A DNA stretch of 34,290 nucleotides from Thermoplasmata archaeon (GTDB lineage: Archaea; Thermoplasmatota; E2; DHVEG-1; B18-G2), in contig JAGGZU010000121.1 in assembly GCA_021161865.1 (NCBI GenBank), positions 1 to 34,290 of the forward strand, written 5' to 3'. The notes beneath the pieces were generated by a model, which was given only the letters and a program-made list of their open reading frames with translations, did no database searches and was not told where the DNA came from. Position numbers and translations under genes: made by a program. Shown here piece after piece: positions 1-9,767 of the stretch (the stretch's first letter is position 1; each line of letters begins with the position of its first letter).

Positions 1-3000
1 CTCCCGGCACATCACCAGCTCTTCAAACTAACGCTCATTTTGATGTAAAGATACAGGGTATACCCTCTGGTGGATCTGACGTCACCTCCTCAAGCATAGA
101 GATCACATCAAAAAGAGACAATCAGGCTCCAACAACACCAACCAATGTGCAATGTAGACCAGACTCATACACCGACACAGGGGAGTATGATGATGACACA
201 ACCATCTATCTCACATGGACCAATGCTAACGACGGAAGCGGAAGCGGAATAGCGACACATTACGCGGAAATAGGTGATTCAACACCTGATGAGGATGCAG
301 GTAACGACGGCCAAGATACAGACACTGGTACGGAGGGATTGAATATATATTATGTGAGAGCGAAAGACAATGTTGGAAACTATGGGAGTGTAGCTAGTGA
401 TACCATAACAATTGATTTAACTGACCCATCATCATCTGTGGATACTATAACTCCTTACGAACAAACTTCGTCTCCATTAACGATAACAGCGTCAGCAGAT
501 GATTCACTAAGCGGAGTAAAGAATGTCACCCTCTACTACAGGTATTCTACTGATAACAGCAGTTGGGGTGATTCAAACTGGTGGGACAGCAACTGGCAGT
601 ATTATAAGGTCTGCAACATCAACAACCCTGCCGATAGTTATCAGATTTTCATAAATGTTAGCTACAGTAGCGGTGGCGATGTTAGCTGCGAAGGACATTG
701 TCAATCCGACTTTGATGACATTAGGTTTGTGGATGTTGATAACACAACTGTTTTGGATTACTGGATTGAGAAGAAAGTGGATGGTAGCTATGCTTGGATA
801 TGGGTTGAAACATCAAGTGATACAGCAACAGATGGAAAAATACTCATGTATTATGGAAACCCCTCCGCATCTTCAGCAAGCAATGCTGCTAACACATGGA
901 TCCATGCAGAGGTTTGGACAAGTGATTTAACAGGCGGATACACTCTGAAAAGCGCATCTGATGGTAAAAGAGATACATATATAAAGAGTGTTTCAGTGTC
1001 GCCACCATTTAGGCTGATAACAAACTACAAAATCCTAGTCTGGGACTATGGAACCTACGGAAGTCTTGCAAACATCGGTTTCACAGAAGACAACGATGAT
1101 TTTTGTGACAGTAACAACATGTGGAGGTTAAGAGTCGACTGTGATACCGATTGGGGTGCAGATGCTACACACATGGGAATTAGAACTGGTAGTAGAAGTG
1201 GGGGAACTGATGATGAAAGTGGGAACTCTGCTGTACTCTTCTCAACTAATACTTGGTACAAATGGATTATAAATTATACAACAAGTTCGATAAACTTCCG
1301 TATGTTTACGGATGATTATCAAACACAGATATATACTGATACAAGAAGCACAAACATACCCTCCGACGTAGATTATTTGGGGTTTGAAAGGGAATGGGTT
1401 TCATCAGCAACTGCAAAATACTGGAGTTACAACGCAGTAGATCATCAGATAGAATGGGGCTGCCAAAGACAGGGTGGGATATCTGAAATTAAAGCAGCCA
1501 GCCAATGGCAGCTGGTTGGGAAGTACGCATCACCACAGCCGAAATGGAGTAGTTTCAGCAGTGAACATGTTTACTCTGGGGGTGGATGGACAAGCTTTGA
1601 TACAGACACAGCATCGCCATGGTCATGGAGCTTCAACTTCCCACAAGGTGAGGGATACTATGAGTTCTACAGTATAGCATGTGACAATGCTGGCAACACT
1701 GAGTCAGCTCCAGCGAGTAAGGATGCGATGTGTCATTATCAGACAAACAACGCGCCAACCGCATCATACAATTCTGGTGCAGACCCTGTTCATTATGGTG
1801 GTAAACAGTACTCGTTTGAAACACACCATGGAGACCCTGATAATGCACATGACATTGCTTACGCTTACGCAGCGATAGGTAGTTCAAATACTGAGATTCA
1901 ATTTAGATGCGATCCAAATGAAGGAGAAAACCCAACGGTAACAGTCATGTACGGCTCCAATTACTTGATCGGTACCCCAACCGCCACCCGTACACTCATT
2001 GATGATGACACCTGGGCTATAACATGGACTTACACCATCGACTGGGATTGGACACACGATGACACGAATGATATAGATTATTGGGCGTACACAGAAGACG
2101 AACAGGGTGAAAACTCTGGATGGGATCACTATGATTACAATGGAGACTACGAAAACGAGGTTATCCTGAAAAGTGTGAGTTTCACACTAAGCGACTCTGC
2201 TTACTCAGAGGATGGAAACACGGATCTCACAGAGGGGGAATGGTTCCGTGGGGGAGTCGATGTCAAAGCAACCGGTGTGATATGTTATGAGGGTGCAACA
2301 ACTGTTTATCCGCCAAGTGATGCATGTGACGTGCAACTCTGGGCAGATGGTGTTGACTTAGGTGAAACCTATGATGACGATACACTGGGAAGCAACGGAG
2401 AATTCGATACCGGGTTTTACCAAACACCCTCCACTAGTGGATTAGACAACGACTATGATTTCAAGGTCACACTCACAGACTTTGTATCAGGAGCAAGCGA
2501 AGGGTCAGGTGGAGCAGACCCTGACATAAACTCTGCAAGGGACAACGAACCTCCAACCATTAGCTCACCTTTTGTCTCAGAATCAAGCGACTACATATAC
2601 GCTTCTGGTACAACAATCTACTATGGAGATGACATGGGATCAGCTCAAAGTTTCACCCTTCAAGGAAGCTCAAGTGACGGCAGCGGCGTTGGACTTGATA
2701 AAGCAACGTTCCCCAGTAACGAACTAGGTTCACCAGGTGACGACACAACCCCAGCGAGTTGGTCAGGAGTTTACGATAATGTTGAAAATACAGACACATG
2801 GACTGGAACCATAACCGTAACCGTTTACGACAAGGTTGGGAACACTAACACCCAAGAGTTCACGGTGAACAGGGACACAACAAATCCTGTTTTCGGTTCA
2901 TTTGCTTTGGATGCTGATACAGACTCAGATGGAGGAAACGACATCGACCCAGATACCAGTTGGTACGACGACCTAACCATCCAGGGTGATTTCTCAGGAT

Positions 3001-6000
3001 GCAGCGACACAGGCTCAGGTATCAGAGGATATCAGATCAGAACCGACACGCACACCTGGGGAAGCGAAGACACAGATGGAGTCAACACAGGGTGTACAGC
3101 AGGAGGAGAAGGAACCTGGGACATCAACTACCGGATCTACGATAACGTGGGAAACAGCATAACCGGTGACACAACAGTTGACGTATCCATCGACACCACA
3201 CCACCAACGTTGGATGACGCGATGAGTGGGTATTCAGAGAGTGGAGACACGGATGAGATGTACGGTGACATTGGAACAAACACGTTTTACTTCAGCAACT
3301 CCTTTGACAGCGATGGTACCGCTACCTTCACCTGCACCTTTACGGATACAAACAAGTGGAAAGCAGACTTTGGAAACTGGGGAAGCGATGATCCATCTGA
3401 AGACACCAGTTCACCTTACCAAGGAAGTTACACGGTGAACAACCTAGACAGTAGTGGAACCATTAATGTTCTTGTTTACGACAAAGCAGGTAACTCTGCA
3501 TCAGGAACCATCACCTGCACTGAAGACACTACTCTCCCTGATACAACAGTGAACGATGTTCCCAATGGAGCAGATGGCCCAGACTCCATCTACGGTGGCT
3601 CTAGTGACAACATCATGGTTTCAGGTGTAACTCTTTACATAAAAAACACTACTGACAGTACCTACTGGACAGGAAGCGGGTGGAGTGCAAGCGAGACTTG
3701 GTTAAACGCGAATGCAAACGACAGCAGTTTCGACTCCAGCAGCGAAAACTGGAACTATGATACATCCTCTATTTTGTGGTCACCCGATAAAAGCTTTGAA
3801 ATAAAAGCGAAGGCATCGGATGAAGTGGGTAACGAAGACTCCACGCCCGCTACCGATACCTTTTCAACAACAGGATCTCCATCTGTTACAACCAATGACG
3901 CAACAGGTGTTGAAGAAACCAATGCTACCTTACATGGTACTCTATATGATGACGGAGGGGAAGCTTGCACTGTTAGGTTTGAGTATGGTACAGATATAAG
4001 CTACGGAACAAATACTACCAATCAGACAAAAACCTCTGGACAAACCTTCAGTGCTGCGATTTCTGGGCTAACATCTGGTGACCTCTATTATTTCCGGGCA
4101 TACGCTAACAACACCATTGGGTCAGACACAGGTGTTGATAAAACCTTCTTCACAAAACCACAACCACCAACCGGTTTAGTTGAAACAAGCTCGACAGCTA
4201 ACTCACTTACTTACAGTTGGACAAAAGCAACCGTTGGTAGTGATGCAACCGCGTACACCAGAATCCAGTACAAGACAGGAGGTTACCCGACTTCGATCAA
4301 CGATGGAACCAACACATACAACAGTACAGGAGCAACTGATGACACCCAAAGTCTTACACCAGGTACACACTACTACTTCAGTGCATGGACGTGGGGTACC
4401 GAAGATGGTTTAGGAGCATGGAGTGATAATTATGGTACCATGGATGCTTGGACAAACCCAGGAGACCCAACAAGTGTTGGTAGTACAGAAGGCACGAGTT
4501 GGATCAACATAACCTTTAATCACGGAACCAATGGTGAGTACACGATGGTTAGGAGAAACGCAACAGACTCTGCTGGCTACCCCGCGGATCGTTCCTCTGG
4601 TGTTCTAGTAGCGAACACAACCAATGGTTACGTCAATGACACTGGTCTTGCCCGAGCCACCACATACTACTACTCGTTGTGGACGTGGGATTCAGATGGT
4701 GGTAAATGGTGCGTTAACCGGGTTACCTACTCTACTGCTACTTTAGCTGAGACTCCTACAGTTACAACTAATGATGCAACAGGCATTGAGGAAACCAATG
4801 CCACATTACATGGTACGTTGACTGATGACGGTGGCGAAACCTGCATCGTTAGGTTTGAGTATGGTACAACAACAAGCTATGGAACCAACACTGGTAATCA
4901 AACAAAAACCAGTGGGCAATCCTTCGCTGCCAACGTTTCTGGATTGACCAGAGCAGAGCTTTACCATTACCGTGCCTACGCGAACAACACCGCTGACTCA
5001 GATACAGGTGTTGACAAAACATTTGTTACTAAACCCTGGCCTCCAGAAAACAGCAGTTTTGATGACACAAGTCATACGAACAGTAGCATAACACTTGGTT
5101 GGACAAAAGAAACAGGACACGGTGGTACAGTTTACACTTACGTTAGATATCAACAAGGTTCCACTCCACCGTCGAGCAGAACAGAGGGAACATTGCTGTG
5201 TAACACCACAGAGGTAACAAATGTTTCAACTGGTTTGAACCCTGGTACAAAATACGTGTTCTCAGCATGGACATACTACACTGAAGGAGGCCTTGGCCGG
5301 TGGAGTGACAACCATTCAACATGCACAGCCTACACCTCTCCAGGAAACCCAACAGGGTTAACCTCAGCCGGTAGAGGAAACACTTGGATCAACCTTACCT
5401 ACTCTCATGGTGCCGGTGGAACCGTTACAATGATAGTGAGAAACGAAACAGGTTACGCCAACTACCCAAGCAGTAGAACAAATGGAACACAAGTATACAA
5501 TGGGACAAACACATGGGCAAACGATACAGGGTTAGCAACAGGAGTCACATACTACTACTCGGCATGGACCTATGATCTAGAAAGTGGTTACTGGAGCGAC
5601 GGATACGATACATACTCGACGTCAACAGGTAACGCACCACCCTATGTTACCAACGTCATAATTACTGCTGATCACAACTTCACCCTTGACGATCTCACAG
5701 GGAGCGGGACGTATCATGATGACGATGGAGACCCAGAGTCTGGTTCACTCTACCAATGGTGGACTAACGAATCCGGTAGCTGGCAAAAGATAAATGGGGC
5801 AACCTCAACAACACTTGACGCCAACCTCACCAAAGAAGGTTGTTGGTACAAGTTTGAGTACACACCCTGCGATGGAATAAACTATGGCAACCCAGTTAAC
5901 TCAACACCACTAAAAATACAGCCACTTGCTGAGACGGCGACCTACTCAAACGTCTTCAACATCTCAGGAAACCTTACTGTCGCTGGAGGTGGTACCCTCA

Positions 6001-8513
6001 GTCTTGGAACAACTACGCTTACACTAAGCGGTACTTTGAAGGTTCAAAATGGTGGTACATTAAACGGAGGAACAGGTACACACACAATAGGTGCATTAAA
6101 GGTGGAATCTGGTGGAGCGTACACTGCCACCAGTGGAACTACTTATATCACAAGCGAAGATACTACGGGTTATGCGATAGATCTCGATGGCACCTTTACC
6201 AATAATCCTGGAACGATTGAGATAAATACCAACGGTGACACATACATCGACATTACCCCCTCATCTGGAGGTATTCATGATATGGTTATTAATTTAGGTT
6301 CTCAGAGTTATCGTGTTAATCTGCAGGATTCCTGCAATTTTAGTGGTGACCTCACCGTTGACGACGGTATATTCGATACCAACAATCATGCAATAAACGT
6401 TGATGGAAAACTATACATTCTATCCGGCGGAACATTCGACAGCTCAGGTGACACAGTTGACCACACGGCAGGTGCACTCGACATGGACACATACAGTGCC
6501 TTCCTTGGTTCACCTCAAAGCAAACTCATAATCACCTCTCAATCCAACGGACTTGCAATCAACATACTAGGAAACCTCACTGCAAACAATGGTACAATAG
6601 AAGTAAAAACCCCTGTAACCGCTCACATCAACATCCAACCCTCCTACGGTGACATCTATAACCTGATAATCAACTCTACCTCAATAATCGAATGGGAAGG
6701 AAACACAGAGATCTCCAACAACCTCATCATACAAGCTGGGACCTTCAGACCAAACACCGCTGGAGACGCTCTCACAGTCACCGGGGATGTCATAGTATCA
6801 GGTGGCACCCTCGGTGGAAGTGCTTCAGGTACATGGAGTTTTGGCTCACTAACTGTTTCCTCTGGAACAGTATCCTCAACATCTGGAACCATCACTGTAA
6901 CCGGTGAATCAAACACTGGTTACGCTGTTGACTTAGATGGCGCTTTTACTAATAACAGTGGCACGATTAAAATCACCACAAACAGCGACACCTACATTGA
7001 TATAGCCCCTTCATCTGGAAAACTTTACAACCTTATTGTTGACACGAACGGGTACACTATCACAAGCACAGCAGCTGCGACACTGGGTAATGATCTAACT
7101 GTTCAAACAGGAACAATGGTGATATCAAATGATCTCACAGTGGATGCTATGAGTATTAACTCAGGAGGAGTTTTCAACATAAGCAGCAGTGCCACCTTTA
7201 CTATGAAAAATGTTTTAACACTTAACGGCGAGTTTAACGTTATCAAAGGTAACGCGATTTATATTAACCTGAGCAACACAAGATTCAACCTGACCAATGC
7301 TGTAAATGTTTCGCTACATACTATTCCAAGCACACCCTCTGATCCACCAAACCACAAAAGCATAGGTAAATATGTGAATCTGACAAGCTGCGGAGCATCA
7401 TCAACAGTGGATTTAAACATCACTTACCTTGACTCTGACCTTGGAGATGTAACCGAAAGCACACTGGTTATTTACGAGTACAACGAAGGAACATCAACAT
7501 GGACACAAGCATCAAACACTGGGGTAAACACTGTTACAAACCATGTCTGGGCCAATGGTTTAACCAGTTTCAGCATCTACGCACCCCTTGGCGAATCGCC
7601 TAATCAACCACCAGTTATCAACAGCGTAGATTTGAGGAACAACAGCGGGTCGAAACTCAACAGCAACAGTTTGTTGGATGTCAACAAGGAGTACTATTTC
7701 CTGGTAAACATCACTGATCCAGATGGATGGGAGGATATAAACTGCATAAACATCACAGTGTGGTACGACAATGGGAACGACTCCTCAGCTTATAACCAAA
7801 CAAAGGGTGGAAACCTAAACATGTTTCTACAATACCAAAACACAACAGGTAACGCTGTTTACAACATGCTTTGGCCACACAACGAAGCGAGTAAAGGATC
7901 ACTTGTTGAAACAATCATCAACACCACTACACGTGAGATAAAACTATACTTCACACCTCAGAGTCAGGTGAGGTACGCGCCAGGGGATGGAGTGTGGAGT
8001 ACAACCAGCAATACAACCGATGATCCTTACTCATGGAATGTTAACGTCTCTGTTGCAGACAACAGCAGCATCTCCTGGGTTAAAACCGAGTACGGTGTTT
8101 ACAGGTACACGAGTATTCAAGCATCCCATGACTGGGTGGATGTTTTTGCTAAACCAGGTGAAAACGACAACTCCAGCATAGTCACTCTAACATACTCCTC
8201 CAACTACGACTACAACATCTCCATCTGGTTCACGGAAAATCTTACCAACCAAACAAGTGGGGATGTTATCCCGATAACTGGTAACGTTTATCTTCTTGCT
8301 TCTGCTGACGTAGATGATGATATAACGAATGATAAAACCTTTGCGGGCATAGGAGAAAACAATGCGGTGGATATCATAAACACCTCTGGTGTGTTCCAAC
8401 CAAATGGAACTAGCGGAAACGTTAACGTACAGTTCAGAGTTTATATTCCCTATGGCATCATGCATGGTTTCTACCGTGCCAGGGTTGGCATAAAAATAGA
8501 GCAGAAGAGTTGA
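1..8513 (+). CDS. Giant secreted/cell-surface protein, 5' truncated by window edge (Ig-like, DUF2341/LamG-like insert, FN3 repeats, beta-helix repeats, C-terminal A-module)
   Basis: The frame starting at nt 3 is open upstream of the track's ATG at 147 (PGTSPALQTNAHFDVKIQGIPSGGSDVTSSSIEITSKRDNQAPTTPTNVQC...). Composition is Ser/Thr/Asp/Asn-rich with many N-X-S/T sequons. FN3-like repeats, a DUF2341-like 'WWDSNWQYYKVCNINNP...FDDIRFVD...' segment and beta-helix repeats are visible. Confidence 0.9.
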   Translation, partial: PGTSPALQTNAHFDVKIQGIPSGGSDVTSSSIEITSKRDNQAPTTPTNVQCRPDSYTDTGEYDDDTTIYLTWTNANDGSGSGIATHYAEIGDSTPDEDAGNDGQDTDTGTEGLNIYYVRAKDNVGNYGSVASDTITIDLTDPSSSVDTITPYEQTSSPLTITASADDSLSGVKNVTLYYRYSTDNSSWGDSNWWDSNWQYYKVCNINNPADSYQIFINVSYSSGGDVSCEGHCQSDFDDIRFVDVDNTTVLDYWIEKKVDGSYAWIWVETSSDTATDGKILMYYGNPSASSASNAANTWIHAEVWTSDLTGGYTLKSASDGKRDTYIKSVSVSPPFRLITNYKILVWDYGTYGSLANIGFTEDNDDFCDSNNMWRLRVDCDTDWGADATHMGIRTGSRSGGTDDESGNSAVLFSTNTWYKWIINYTTSSINFRMFTDDYQTQIYTDTRSTNIPSDVDYLGFEREWVSSATAKYWSYNAVDHQIEWGCQRQGGISEIKAASQWQLVGKYASPQPKWSSFSSEHVYSGGGWTSFDTDTASPWSWSFNFPQGEGYYEFYSIACDNAGNTESAPASKDAMCHYQTNNAPTASYNSGADPVHYGGKQYSFETHHGDPDNAHDIAYAYAAIGSSNTEIQFRCDPNEGENPTVTVMYGSNYLIGTPTATRTLIDDDTWAITWTYTIDWDWTHDDTNDIDYWAYTEDEQGENSGWDHYDYNGDYENEVILKSVSFTLSDSAYSEDGNTDLTEGEWFRGGVDVKATGVICYEGATTVYPPSDACDVQLWADGVDLGETYDDDTLGSNGEFDTGFYQTPSTSGLDNDYDFKVTLTDFVSGASEGSGGADPDINSARDNEPPTISSPFVSESSDYIYASGTTIYYGDDMGSAQSFTLQGSSSDGSGVGLDKATFPSNELGSPGDDTTPASWSGVYDNVENTDTWTGTITVTVYDKVGNTNTQEFTVNRDTTNPVFGSFALDADTDSDGGNDIDPDTSWYDDLTIQGDFSGCSDTGSGIRGYQIRTDTHTWGSEDTDGVNTGCTAGGEGTWDINYRIYDNVGNSITGDTTVDVSIDTTPPTLDDAMSGYSESGDTDEMYGDIGTNTFYFSNSFDSDGTATFTCTFTDTNKWKADFGNWGSDDPSEDTSSPYQGSYTVNNLDSSGTINVLVYDKAGNSASGTITCTEDTTLPDTTVNDVPNGADGPDSIYGGSSDNIMVSGVTLYIKNTTDSTYWTGSGWSASETWLNANANDSSFDSSSENWNYDTSSILWSPDKSFEIKAKASDEVGNEDSTPATDTFSTTGSPSVTTNDATGVEETNATLHGTLYDDGGEACTVRFEYGTDISYGTNTTNQTKTSGQTFSAAISGLTSGDLYYFRAYANNTIGSDTGVDKTFFTKPQPPTGLVETSSTANSLTYSWTKATVGSDATAYTRIQYKTGGYPTSINDGTNTYNSTGATDDTQSLTPGTHYYFSAWTWGTEDGLGAWSDNYGTMDAWTNPGDPTSVGSTEGTSWINITFNHGTNGEYTMVRRNATDSAGYPADRSSGVLVANTTNGYVNDTGLARATTYYYSLWTWDSDGGKWCVNRVTYSTATLAETPTVTTNDATGIEETNATLHGTLTDDGGETCIVRFEYGTTTSYGTNTGNQTKTSGQSFAANVSGLTRAELYHYRAYANNTADSDTGVDKTFVTKPWPPENSSFDDTSHTNSSITLGWTKETGHGGTVYTYVRYQQGSTPPSSRTEGTLLCNTTEVTNVSTGLNPGTKYVFSAWTYYTEGGLGRWSDNHSTCTAYTSPGNPTGLTSAGRGNTWINLTYSHGAGGTVTMIVRNETGYANYPSSRTNGTQVYNGTNTWANDTGLATGVTYYYSAWTYDLESGYWSDGYDTYSTSTGNAPPYVTNVIITADHNFTLDDLTGSGTYHDDDGDPESGSLYQWWTNESGSWQKINGATSTTLDANLTKEGCWYKFEYTPCDGINYGNPVNSTPLKIQPLAETATYSNVFNISGNLTVAGGGTLSLGTTTLTLSGTLKVQNGGTLNGGTGTHTIGALKVESGGAYTATSGTTYITSEDTTGYAIDLDGTFTNNPGTIEINTNGDTYIDITPSSGGIHDMVINLGSQSYRVNLQDSCNFSGDLTVDDGIFDTNNHAINVDGKLYILSGGTFDSSGDTVDHTAGALDMDTYSAFLGSPQSKLIITSQSNGLAINILGNLTANNGTIEVKTPVTAHINIQPSYGDIYNLIINSTSIIEWEGNTEISNNLIIQAGTFRPNTAGDALTVTGDVIVSGGTLGGSASGTWSFGSLTVSSGTVSSTSGTITVTGESNTGYAVDLDGAFTNNSGTIKITTNSDTYIDIAPSSGKLYNLIVDTNGYTITSTAAATLGNDLTVQTGTMVISNDLTVDAMSINSGGVFNISSSATFTMKNVLTLNGEFNVIKGNAIYINLSNTRFNLTNAVNVSLHTIPSTPSDPPNHKSIGKYVNLTSCGASSTVDLNITYLDSDLGDVTESTLVIYEYNEGTSTWTQASNTGVNTVTNHVWANGLTSFSIYAPLGESPNQPPVINSVDLRNNSGSKLNSNSLLDVNKEYYFLVNITDPDGWEDINCINITVWYDNGNDSSAYNQTKGGNLNMFLQYQNTTGNAVYNMLWPHNEASKGSLVETIINTTTREIKLYFTPQSQVRYAPGDGVWSTTSNTTDDPYSWNVNVSVADNSSISWVKTEYGVYRYTSIQASHDWVDVFAKPGENDNSSIVTLTYSSNYDYNISIWFTENLTNQTSGDVIPITGNVYLLASADVDDDITNDKTFAGIGENNAVDIINTSGVFQPNGTSGNVNVQFRVYIPYGIMHGFYRARVGIKIEQKS
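3885..5636 (+). repeat. Tandem duplication of a ~292-codon (876 bp) FN3-like module inside the giant gene (unit 1 about 3885-4760, unit 2 about 4761-5636)
   Basis: VTTNDATGVEETNATLHGTLYDDGGEACTVRFEYGTDISYGTNTTNQTKTSGQTF at the start of unit 1 and VTTNDATGIEETNATLHGTLTDDGGETCIVRFEYGTTTSYGTNTGNQTKTSGQSF at the start of unit 2, followed by two further parallel FN3-like segments in each. Confidence 0.9.
6150..7041 (+). repeat. Two copies of a ~48-aa segment within a parallel beta-helix-like region (about 6150-6292 and 6900-7041)
   Basis: TSEDTTGYAIDLDGTFTNNPGTIEINTNGDTYIDITPSSGGIHDMVIN versus TGESNTGYAVDLDGAFTNNSGTIKITTNSDTYIDIAPSSGKLYNLIVD, in a region of GNLTV..GGTL..G-type repeats. Confidence 0.8.
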
Positions 8514-8546
8514 AAAAACAAAACTTTTTGGAAAACCTGCCAAAAC

Positions 8547-8554
8547 CTTATAAA
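8547..8554 (+). promoter_or_regulatory. TATA box-like element for A1
   Basis: CTTATAAA upstream of A1, about 80 nt before the proposed GTG start. Confidence 0.5.
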
Positions 8555-8633
8555 TGGCGAGATGCATTTCCTTGATGTTCAAAAAACTGGGATGCACAAG
8601 AAACTGGTTAAGCCTTATAGGAGGGGCAAGGAC

Positions 8634-9701
8634 GTGAAAAAAGAAAAAGGCATGGCCGCCATTGTGGTGATGCTGCTGATTCTGTCACTCTTCACAAATG
8701 GTTTATTTGTTCTCATAACTCAAGTTGAAGCTAACCCTGGTGACATATCTGAGGCATGGCACAACACAAGCATCTTAACTATAACGATTTATCATGCACC
8801 CGCGGTCATAAACTGGTTTGACTTCAGAGATGCAACAAATACATCTAAAATGGATCAACAGGTTGACGTCAATCAGCAGTACAATTTCGCTGTAAACGTT
8901 ACTGCACCAAACAACTGGACTGAAATAGAGTACATCAACATAACAGCATGGTATGATGATGGAAGCGAAAGCAGCACATACAACCACACCCTTGGAGGAA
9001 ACAGAAACCTGTTTCTGCAATACAAAAACCTTACCAGTGGTGGCACAGGAGGAACAGCTGAGTACAACATGCTGTGGCCACATAACGAGGTAACCAAAGG
9101 AACATGGTATGAACAGGTTGTTAACGAAACCTGCCACAACATCTCCTTGTGGTTCACACCAGGTTACCAGTTCAGGTACGCCCCAGGTGATGGGTCGTGG
9201 AGTAACGTGAACAACGTAACCGATGACAAGAGATCATGGAACTTCAGGATAGAAGTGGTTACAGAGGGTGGAAATACCACTTGGGTTATTGGAGAGTTTG
9301 GTGTCTACCACTATTGTGCAATACTAAGCGCTGGTGACCCAAGTGCAGCTGCTTTACCCGCATATAACGCAACTGCTGATCCGATAACGCTTGTTCACAG
9401 AGCAAACGCGAACTTCTCAATATCCGTTAACGTGGATGACCTGCAGGAGGAACATGGTTATGATACCATACCAAACACGTCAGTAGGTCTCAAAGGAGGA
9501 GACAAAACAGGTGCATCAAACTTTGACGGCAGCAACCCCATCTACATTTACGGTGGACCATCGAGTTATCATGCGCATGATTTAAACGGTACACAGCACA
9601 CCACAAACGACATCATATTCCACTGCAACATACCGTATGGTACACTCGCAGGAACCTACACCACCAATGTTTATTATCACCTTAGACTTGATTCATCGTA
9701 A
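8634..9701 (+). CDS. Secreted surface protein A1 (paralog of the giant protein's C-terminus and of A2)
   Basis: N-terminal hydrophobic signal (VKKEKGMAAIVVMLLILSLFTNGLFVLITQVEA), then an A-module (APAVINWFDF...INITAWYDDGSESSTYNHTLGGN...MLWPHNEVTKG). GTG start at 8634 chosen because ATAGGAGGGG lies upstream and the TATA-like CTTATAAA at 8547 places the track start (8562) before the expected TSS. Confidence 0.8.
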   Translation: MKKEKGMAAIVVMLLILSLFTNGLFVLITQVEANPGDISEAWHNTSILTITIYHAPAVINWFDFRDATNTSKMDQQVDVNQQYNFAVNVTAPNNWTEIEYINITAWYDDGSESSTYNHTLGGNRNLFLQYKNLTSGGTGGTAEYNMLWPHNEVTKGTWYEQVVNETCHNISLWFTPGYQFRYAPGDGSWSNVNNVTDDKRSWNFRIEVVTEGGNTTWVIGEFGVYHYCAILSAGDPSAAALPAYNATADPITLVHRANANFSISVNVDDLQEEHGYDTIPNTSVGLKGGDKTGASNFDGSNPIYIYGGPSSYHAHDLNGTQHTTNDIIFHCNIPYGTLAGTYTTNVYYHLRLDSS

Positions 9702-9736
9702 CGAAAAGCATAACATCACTTTTCTTTTAAGAAAGA

Positions 9737-9743
9737 TTTATAC
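9737..9743 (+). promoter_or_regulatory. TATA box-like element for B1
   Basis: AGAAAGATTTATACAATA resembles AGAAAGTTTTATACCATA upstream of B2. It sits about 28 nt before ATG 9768, consistent with a leaderless or near-leaderless mRNA. Confidence 0.55.
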
Positions 9744-9767
9744 AATATCCTATAATACTGTCCTCTT

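Noticed and set aside
3885-7041. CRISPR-like or intergenic repeats
   Set aside because: The repeats are in-frame protein-domain duplications, long and diverged, with no spacer/repeat architecture.
8187-9157. Minus-strand ORFs (136, 120 and 94 aa) opposite the giant gene 3' end and A1
   Set aside because: Antisense to well-supported surface genes, with overlapping alternative frames and no domain-like sequence.
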